The position numbers and the translations under genes were made by a program. From Uloborus plumipes (taxonomy: Eukaryota > Arthropoda > Arachnida > Araneae > Uloboridae): a stretch of 64,000 nt of DNA. Each line of letters opens with the position of its first letter. Positions within the stretch are counted from its first letter, which is position 1. This document shows positions 56,809 through 64,000 of this stretch, one piece after another. The DNA is taken from the NCBI GenBank assembly GCA_038373865.1, contig JAXGGA010002821.1, positions 49,940 through 113,939 on the forward strand, read 5' to 3'. The notes beneath the pieces are model-generated. The model was not told the origin of the DNA. It ran no database searches and worked only from the letters and a program-made list of their open reading frames with translations.

Positions 56809-58245
56809 CACCTGGCGGAAAAAAAAATCCCAACACCAAGAAAGACTTGTGTTAGATAAACGAAATTTGGTAGGCGTGTTTATACAACTGAAAGATGACA
56901 TCGATTGAAATTTCGTGTTCCGCGCATAAGTGTGGCGCAGCTGGCGTCACTCCGAACATGCAAATAAGGCTTGTTTTAAAAGCGTGTTATGAAGCTCGTG
57001 TGTATTATTTTTCCGCGAAATTGGACGAATTGCGTTCATGTTAGCCAGGAATACCTTTTAAGAAGACGAAGAAGCCATTATCAACAGCACACCGAGTTTA
57101 AACGAGGTCGTACAAATTGGCTACGAGAAGGTGGATTTTCATTTCGCGATATTGCAGAAAGACTTGGGTGGGAATGTTTCCACCATGCATGATTATTGGA
57201 AGCTATGGGCAAGGGATGGTACTACCTCAAGAAGATCGAGTTCCTAGCTGCCACGTGGCACGACTGAGAAGGAAGATCGCCGAATCTTGCGTACGGCTGT
57301 GGCGCATCGTACTGCATCTGCGGCTGACATTGGAGCTGCAGTTGGTACCGTCGTGACCCAAGGAACGGTAAGAAACTGTTTACTTCAAGGACAGCTCCGA
57401 GCCAGGCAGCCTGTAGCCGGTATTCCATTGACTGCAAACCATTGCCTTTTCCGACGGCAGTGGTGCCACGACAGAGCTCACTGGAGGTCGGAGTGGAGAT
57501 CTGTTGTAATTTTTGATGAAAACAAATTCTGAATTAGTGCCAGTGGTGGCTGTATAGTGTATATTGGTCAGAAGGAGGCCAGGGGACCGCCTGCATCCAA
57601 GCGGTATACGACCTAGACACACGGGACCCACACCTGGAGTTATGGTCTCTGGAGCAATTTCCTACGACAGCAGGGGCATTCTTGTGGTTATCCCAAACTC
57701 ACTGACTGAAAATTTGCCGTCAGTCTGTTAATTTAACCAGTAGTACAGCCCTTCATGAGTAGCATTCAAGGGGGCGATTTCCAACCGGATAACGCTCGCC
57801 CTCACATCGCTGCTGTAACGCAATGTGCTCTACAGAATGCTGACATGTTACCATGACCTGCAAAAGCACCAGGTCTGTCTCCAATTGATAACGTATGGGA
57901 TATCATGGGATGTCACCTCGAGCATCATCCACAGTCAGCAATGACGGTCGTAGTATTGACACAGCAAGTGCAACAAGCATGGAACTCCATACCACAAAGT
58001 GACATTCGGCACCTGTATGACATAATGCATGCACGCTTGCAGGCTTGCCTTCAAAATTCTGGAGGTTACACCCTGTATTAAATTAACATAATTTCACATT
58101 TGCACAGCATTTTCTTGAGCTTAAATTAGCCAGTGATCTTGTGCATTTAATCAATTAAACATGTTAACTAGACAATTGCATTACCCAAGTTTCATTACTC
58201 TACGGCAATTTTTTCTTGGTGTTGGGATTTTTTTTTCCGCCAGTG
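56809..58245 (+). mobile_element. Tc1-type transposon, defective
   Basis: The inverted ends CACCTGGCGGAAAAAAAAAT and, inverted, CACTGGCGGAAAAAAAAATC extend through CCCAACACCAAG and are flanked by TA. The empty site is preserved in copy B (TTAAACTATTTCTG, TA at 62011-62012). It carries one broken transposase gene. Confidence 0.96.
57075..58081 (+). pseudogene. Tc1-type (DDE/D) transposase, broken
   Basis: Pieces in several frames give, in order, a helix-turn-helix region (WLREGGFSFRDIAERLG near 57120), a second one (RTAVAHRTASAADIGAAVGT, TVRNCLLQGQLRARQPVAGI near 57290-57420), HWRSEWRSVVIFDENKF with the first catalytic D near 57515, GVMVSGAIS-like sequence near 57635, DNARPHIAAVTQ with the second D at 57788, and SPIDNVWDI with the third acid at 57887, then SIPQSDIRHLYD-like sequence and a TAA at 58079. 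Stops follow ENKF and precede PAKAPG, and frames shift around 57180-57280. The third acid is D where relatives of this lineage usually have E. Dead copy. Confidence 0.9.
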
Positions 58246-58516
58246 TATTTCTGTTATTCTTCAATATTGATTATTTTTCTAGCTGAAGAATATTTTTAAG
58301 GCTGACACATGATCGAAAATTCACATGAAGATATTTTTGTTTATTCTAATTTTTTTTAGTGGAAATTGAATTGAGATTTCACGAATATACACGTCATCAA
58401 CCAACAATCAGTTGTTCTGAACCAGCAAGCAATTCACAACTACTGGTCCGGCAGACCGCTGCCGGTCAGCACAAAAATTGACCGGTATTCATTATTTTTG
58501 CTAGTCCAAGCTTTAA

Positions 58517-59101
58517 CCTTTTAACCTGTCATGCCCGAGATAGTCTCGGGCAAGGCACTGGTGTTCGAAAATGTCACGCCCGAGTGTTACCCGGGGTGAT
58601 TTTTTTTTTTTTTTTGAGTGCATCGTATTATATATCGGGATACGATATTATCGAATCGATATATATATATATTATCGAATATATATCAGGAGACGTTTAT
58701 TTCGGCTTCATCTCTTTGTCAAACCCGATTGTTTGTGCTTGGAAAAGTGTTTCCAGTTATACCACACAAGACTGAATTACTAAAAGGCATTCCCTTTTAT
58801 TTATTTATTTATTTTTTCATTTATTTTATTTTTTAGAAAATAATATTTTTTTTTTTTCATTTTTAGGAAATAATGCTCCACTAGAAGCGAACTTTACAAC
58901 TGCCATGTTGAATGGCAGCTGCCTCAAGCAAATATGCAGTGGCTACACAACTTTAAATATTTTACCCATTTTTGCGCTTCAAAATATCAATTTTTAACTT
59001 CTAAGTATATTTTATTTTGTGTGTAAACATTTGATTTTTGCAATAAAAAAATTTGACAATTTGTGCATCCAAATCATCAAAATAACTTGACAGTTAAAGG
59101 G
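58517..59101. mobile_element. piggyBac-like MITE flanked by TTAA
   Basis: The ends CCTTTTAACCTGTCA and, inverted, CCCTTTAACTGTCA are each flanked by TTAA (58513-58516 and 59102-59105). Copy C lacks it at the matching point (near 50292-50302). The left part has TGCCCGAGATAGTCTCGGGC and GCCCGAGTGTTACCCGGG, and an AT microsatellite at 58655-58690. No transposase. Confidence 0.88.
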
Positions 59102-59105
59102 TTAA

Positions 59106-61480
59106 AAAAATTTCTTACTCAGTTTCTTTTAAAAGGTAAATTAAAAAGAAATAATACTGATAATATCATGTACATCTTTTATGTAAATTTTGTATTCAAT
59201 AAATTTTCAGCAACGTTTTTTGCGTACATATAACTTTTGCAATAATTACTAATTTACAACGGAGTCCGTTAAAACTCACCGCCAAGGCGGCTTACTGCAG
59301 CCAGCGACCTCTAGACACAGTTGCCAAAACAATACTTTCAATGGACGCCATCTCTCAATGAGAGTGGGAACTAATCCGCTCGTGCTTTTCAACCATTATT
59401 ATTTTTAAACAATAATAATAACTCCTTACATATAGCGCAATGATGTATAGCCTAAAACCTTCCTGATTAAATGGGCTGTTCAACACAATTTTTTTTTTTA
59501 ATTCGAATCAGTAGTTTCTGAGAACAGTTGTATACAGTTGCTATGAAACACTAATATACTTTTTTGAAAACTGAGTATCTTTCTATGTATTTATGTCCTG
59601 CTTCTTTGTCCTGAATGCCAATGAGTTGAACGTCGAACCAGGTACCGATCGATTGTAATTTTTCAGGCTTCCTTAGTTTTAATTAACATAAGGTTCAATA
59701 CAGGAATGATAAAGGAATTCGGAAGAAATTTTAAAAAATCTTCAAATTCACTTTTCTTGAGACATGGCGTTTATTAAAAGTATTGTTTTGGCAACTGTGT
59801 CACTGTGTGTAGAGTGCGCTGGCCATAGCGAGCCGCCGTGGCGGCGAGTTTGTTTCTCTGCCGAAAGTGGATGTGTCACTTGACATCGCTTTCATTTCTA
59901 AGGTAGCCCGTGCAACGCCAGGCCACACAGCTTGTTTTAATAATAATCTTAATGAGAATTTTGAATGATAAGGCTTCTCTGAAACTGATAGGAAATTCAT
60001 TCCGATTCATTCGATGGTATTTTTATCTTTATCTAATACCAACAATATTGATAACGGGGCCAACGGGCAAAGTACATAAGATTTTTATCCCGAGCAACTT
60101 GCACTCTTTTTAAATATAAGCTAGTTTAAGATATTAAGTGCCACACTTTTTTTTTCTTAATTTATTCATGAGAGTAAAAATTTGTCACTTTCCATAGCGA
60201 TATGTTTCTTGTTATTTTATAATGTTTACTTTCACACATATTATGTAAATAAAATGTTTATCAAGCAAATAATAGATTAGTGTAAAACAATGAGCGTGAA
60301 AAAAAAAAAAAAAAACATAAATGAATAAGTAAACAAAATGAGCTATTTCACTTCGCCCCATGCACTTTGCCCAGCGAGCACTTGGCGAATTGCATTGAAC
60401 ATTTAAATTCAAAAAAGGCTTAACATGAAATTAATAAGTACTGCACTGGATATTAGTAGATCCTAATTAGCACTTGAAACGATAAGTACAAGAATTTTAT
60501 CATAACAGTAAATATTTTTCGAAACCCCCGAATATTACAGTAAGAGAATCAAATTCTAAAAACCACTTGTATAGTTTTTTCGTTGATCTGCAGAAGTATT
60601 TAGTTCTTCACAGTTATCAACAAAATGTCCAGGAACTTAGTTAAAATATTGCTTGAAACGTGGCACTGCAAACTGAAAATATTTCACCATTTCACTTTGC
60701 CCCTCTATTTCACTTTGCTCCTTATTCACTTACTTGTATAGTGTGGTTCCAATACAAAGATGTTTGGCCTTGAAAGAATTAATTTCAGTGTGGGAAAAAC
60801 TCAGGTGCACTAACGGAGGGGGGTGAGGAATCGTTCCTTTTACTGACTGCGGTATTGCGATTTTTTCGGTAAACTAATATGTTAAGTTTTTTTTATCTGT
60901 TCATTTTTATATCATTTTGAGGGAGTCTCGTTTACGGAGGTGCTTGGGGGATGGCGCATGGGCAATCAAATGACTGGGGTTCATATAAAGGGGAAATAGT
61001 GCAGTCAACTGAAATTATGACGGGGAAAAGCTTCAAAGATTTTTCTCTTCATTTTTGGGGGTCTCATGATTGGGGGGCATTGCTTCGAAGCATAGGCGGC
61101 TCGTACAGGGGATAAAGAGGATGACTGCGCTCTCACTTTCAAAAGAAAGGATCCATCCTTATTGCCCCCCTCACATTTCAGAGTTAAAAATTAATGATCA
61201 TTGGGAAAATGATTTTTCACTGAGTGGATTGATTTACTTCACGAAAACAAAACTTTAATAATCTTAAATGTAAACACACACACACTCAAAAAAAAAAAAA
61301 AAAAAAAACAGCTGAAGAAGTTCTGCATTACCACGCCCCTGCCAGATTGCTTTTGTCCCTTCCCCCCACCGCCACTTTTTTGGCGGATGGGCAATCAAAT
61401 GACTGGGGTTCATATTAAGGGGAAATAGTGCCGTCCCCTAAACTGTTACGGGGAAAAGCTTTAAAGATTTTCTCTTTCCC
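59106..61480 (+). repeat. Composite repeat copy B
   Basis: It is collinear with copy A: minus-orientation GGCGGC segment (59275-59310), TATGTCCTGCTTCTTTGTCC, plus-orientation segment with GCCGCCGTGGCGGCGAGTTT (59830), CATAGGCGGCTCGTACAGGG (61090), microsatellite (61275-61308) and CTGAAGAAGTTCTGCATTAC. It lacks the TA foldback and Tc1 insertions of copy A. No genes. Confidence 0.85.
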
Positions 61481-61683
61481 CAGAAAGCAAAACTTCTTGC
61501 CTCAAGATTGACGTGTCAAGAAGACGTGTCAAGATTGACGTGTCAAGCATCAATCTTGCCTCAAGATTGTTACGTTACTGGCTTTCGATTGTCAGAGTCT
61601 TGCCACAAGATTGTCTGACAAGGTGCATGCAACCTAATATCAAGAAAATAACAAGATAGGTAATTATTTTTTTGATACGCAAT

Positions 61684-61945
61684 CTTGCATAAAGATTGTT
61701 ATAACAAGAAAATATCAAGATCTTGACATTTTCTTGTCATGACAATCTCTATGCAAGATGATATTGCTTTTATTATCTTGCATAAAGATTGTTATAACAA
61801 GAAAATATCAAGATCTTGACATTTTCTTGTCATGACAATCTCTATGCAAGATGATATTGCTTTTATTATCTTGCATAAAGATTGTTATAACAAGAAAATA
61901 TCAAGATCTTGACATTTTTTTGTCATGACAATCTCTATGCAAGGT
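61684..61945 (+). repeat. Three tandem self-complementary units of about 93 bp
   Basis: Units made of CTTGCATAAAGATTGTTATA, CAAGAAAATATCAAGATCTTGACA-type sequence (palindromic at TCAAGATCTTGA) and TGTCATGACAATCTCTATGC repeat with very few differences; the last unit runs into AT-rich flank. Counterpart of the copy A array. Confidence 0.92.
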
Positions 61946-62884
61946 GTTTTCTTTATTTTTTTATTTGTTATTTTCATTTCAAATTCACGAATTAAATTTC
62001 ATTCTTAAACTATTTCTGTTATTCTTCAATACTGATTATTTTTCTACCTGAAGAATATTTTTAAGGCTGACACATGATCGAAAATTCACATGAAGATATT
62101 TTTGTTTATTCTAATTGCAATTTAATAGTATTTAATGAAAATGTCTACATTAACTTAGATTAAACTTTACATTTTAAATCAGATGTTTCATTTTAGCTTG
62201 TAGACTTCAAAAAAGTGTTAAGCACTTAGTTATAACTTTATTTATCTTAATTGAAATTTTTTTTAATTTATTTTAATTGAATTTTTTGGAGATCAATATT
62301 AATTCTTTTCTTCTTTTTCTTCTTTATATTGAAAAATTATTTTAAGCTTAATAGAAGTGGGCTTGATAAAAATATGGTGCAATATTTTATTGATTTTTAA
62401 ATTTATGATTATTTTAGTACTACAAAGACCTAAAATGCCTAGTTAGGATTAAATGAGTAGCATTAATTGTACCGAGATAATCAACAAAAAATTCAAGTTA
62501 CATTCTAGAGAGATGTCAGCTTTAAAAATACTGTTTAGACAAAAATTCAATTTATGTTAAAGAATAACATAAATAGTTAATGAAAAAAATTTAGCTTACT
62601 CGTGAGCTTGAAGAGTGATTATGACAGAATCTTTGCATATAATCCCTTGTTGGCAGTTTAGGAACGAAAATCTTTATTGTTACCCATGTCTGCAATTCAT
62701 CGCTAATCGGTCGCGATATGGATTGTATAGCTCTGCGTCATTGAATAAATGCAGTAATAGGATCATAAATAAAACACAATAATATTGCACACAGCAATGG
62801 AGCCACCGAATTTCAACGAAGGCAAAAGGCCCGGTTTCCTAAGCAGCGTTATTTGCTGCCCGTCACGGCGGGAAGCCTCGCTAA

Positions 62885-63371
62885 AGGCCCGGTTTGCTAG
62901 GAGTGAAATCGTCGATCTCTGGCGAGGCGGCAGACGCCGCCGCCTTCTGAGCATGTGCCTGAGCCGCAGATTGACGTCGCTTCACGCCACGCTCCAATCA
63001 AACTGGTTCTGATTCCAGCGTGCAGTCGAGCCCGGCGTCAGCGACGATTGTCGCGTTCTAGGAAACCAAGCCTTAAGCTGAAGAACGGCGTGCAATCGCG
63101 CCAATGTGGATTCCTAGGCGACGGCAATTGCGAAGGGAAAAAGTGACCAAACGAGTTTTTAGCCGGAGCTGCAGAGCTACGCGAGTTTCAGTTTTGTAGA
63201 TGCTGACGTCGTCTACTGACGCTGTCGTCGAAATCAGAGATGAGCTGATATCGGCGTGGACTTGAAGCGACGTCGATGTTGGGCTCAGGCGCATGCGCAG
63301 AAGAACCAAGTTTTCTGCTACGCCTGTCGCCTCGCCACAGATCGACGATTTCACTCCTAGGAAACGGGCCT
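62885..63371. mobile_element. GC-rich PIF/Harbinger-like MITE
   Basis: The ends AGGCCCGGTTTGCTAGGAGT and, inverted, AGGCCCGTTTCCTAGGAGTG extend through AAATCGTCGATCT and GGCGAGGCG, about 50 bp in all, and are flanked by TAA on both sides. A 3-bp TAA/TTA duplication is the Harbinger signature. Further AAGGC-CGGTTTCCTA ends at 62824-62842 and 63053-63073 indicate related insertions beside and inside. No transposase. Confidence 0.75.
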
Positions 63372-63841
63372 TAAATCGTATCCAAGTCTCCATGTGCAGC
63401 GCTCGCTTCGCGTTGAAGAAGGAAAAAAAACGGAATGCTGGGCAAAACTCCGTGCATGCGCCTCTCTCCTATTGTGCGCGCTAATGATCTTGACAGCGAC
63501 AATGAGATATCAAGAACATCTTGACGCTGACAAGATTTATGCAATCTTGACATTGCAAGACGAAATCAAGATTGATATGCCAAGATGTATGCAAGATTGC
63601 ATAAAGATTGTTATAACAAGATTGTTATAACAATCTTTATGCAATCTTGATATTGCAAGACGAAATCAATATTGATATGTCAGGTAAGATTGCATAAGAT
63701 TGTTATAACAATCTTGTTGTAGCAATCTTTATGCAGGATTAAATACTCAATCTTGACGCCGTCAATACGATATCAAGATCCGTCAAGATTGTTGCAAGAA
63801 GTTTTGCTTGTAGGGTCACTTTTCGCGTGTCTCGTGATTGC

Positions 63842-64000
63842 CCAGCAAGCAAAACTTCTTGCCTCAAGATTGCATCAAGATTGACGTGTCAAGAAGGCAA
63901 TCTTGCATCAATCTTGCCTCAAGATTGTTATGTTACTGATTTTCGATTGTCAGAGTCTTGCCACAAGATTGTCTGACAAGGAGCATCAGGGTCGGACTGG
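63842..64000 (+). mobile_element. Start of another CAAGCAAAACTTCTTGC element, cut by the window end
   Basis: It begins CCAGCAAGCAAAACTTCTTG and continues with CAAGATTG words, CAAGATTGTTATGTTACTGA and TTTTCGATTGTCAGAGTCTT, collinear with 56304-56425 and 61482-61625. Only 159 bases are inside the window. Confidence 0.75.

Larger units (their letters stand above)
52021..58505 (+). repeat. Composite repeat copy A
   Basis: The left edge is a Helitron-like 3' terminus in minus orientation (CTAG at 52021-52024, preceded on the minus strand by a GCCCGTGC and GGGC hairpin and CACGCAG). The right edge is a second one in plus orientation (hairpin CCGGTCA/TGACCGG, CTAG at 58501-58504). Between them the unit has GGCGGC-containing segments in both orientations (52110-52140 and 54600-54640), C/G tracts, a CA/A microsatellite (56080-56129) and a CAAGATTG array (56300-56745). 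It is interrupted by a TA foldback element and a Tc1 element. Without these, it is collinear with copy B. Confidence 0.8.
61482..63815. mobile_element. Element with CAAGCAAAACTTCTTGC ends and CAAGATTG subterminal arrays
   Basis: The left end CCAGAAAGCAAAACTTCTTGC and the inverted right end CCCTACAAGCAAAACTTCTT are alike. Arrays of CAAGATTG and CAATCTTG occupy 61500-61945 and 63540-63800. The middle (62120-62810) is AT-rich without genes, then a GC-rich Harbinger-like MITE follows. Flanking duplications were not found, so this may be two half elements rather than one. Superfamily unknown. Confidence 0.5.

Noticed and set aside
63394..63630. Plus-strand frame across the GC-rich block and CAAGATTG array
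   Set aside because: It runs through MITE edge and repeat array; no domain or splice support.
1..64000. CRISPR arrays, bacterial operons, rRNA genes and functional tRNA genes
   Set aside because: Repeats here are transposon ends, minisatellite or foldback arrays; no spacer-repeat pattern, no rRNA sequence, and tRNA-like pieces are SINE parts with poor cloverleafs.

Overview
This is a eukaryotic window: AT-rich, intron-bearing, without operons, and mostly made of transposable-element debris. Large introns, GT-AG junctions, tRNA-derived SINEs, a Penelope-like retroelement, Tc1, hAT, Helitron-type and TTAA-targeting elements point to an arthropod, perhaps a chelicerate. The phylum is an inference, not something the sequence proves.

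Only one host gene is secure: beta-sarcoglycan (SGCB) on the minus strand. Its first coding exon (27921-27935, five codons), second exon (9318-9512, cytoplasmic segment and start of the membrane anchor) and third exon (4539-4721, rest of the anchor and start of the extracellular domain) join in phase 0 and give the first 131 residues. Introns are about 18.4 kb and 4.6 kb. The C-terminal half is not visible and probably lies beyond base 1. A weak candidate terminal exon of another minus-strand gene is at 32943-33139.

Region by region. 0.2-1.7 kb: decayed ORF of a dispersed, probably mobile family. 3.3-4.3 and 10.2-11.0 kb: two related hAT elements in SGCB introns. 7.4-8.7 kb: element with CCGACTTC ends carrying two tRNA-like segments. 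17-24 kb (SGCB intron 1): a decayed DDE-type transposase gene on the minus strand, split by a TTAA-flanked element that itself holds a hAT element, and by a second element with a THAP-finger remnant. 28-36 kb: no clear genes, many C-tract or G-tract repeats and one 25-bp minisatellite. 37-41 kb: a tandem duplication split by a hAT element (with a nested Mutator-like MITE), then a hAT element with ZBED-type transposase remains. 43-47 kb: SINE, Helitron, and a hAT element split by two head-to-head Penelope-like copies, each with a GIY-YIG endonuclease remnant and a hammerhead-like ribozyme motif. 47-64 kb: three copies (one inverted) of a composite repeat with Helitron-like ends, expanded by two long foldback elements, a Tc1 element and a piggyBac-like MITE; the copies act as each other's empty sites. 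The right end is rich in CAAGATTG/CAATCTTG arrays.

The main story is layered transposition: target-site duplications and internal empty sites let much of the insertion order be read from this window alone.
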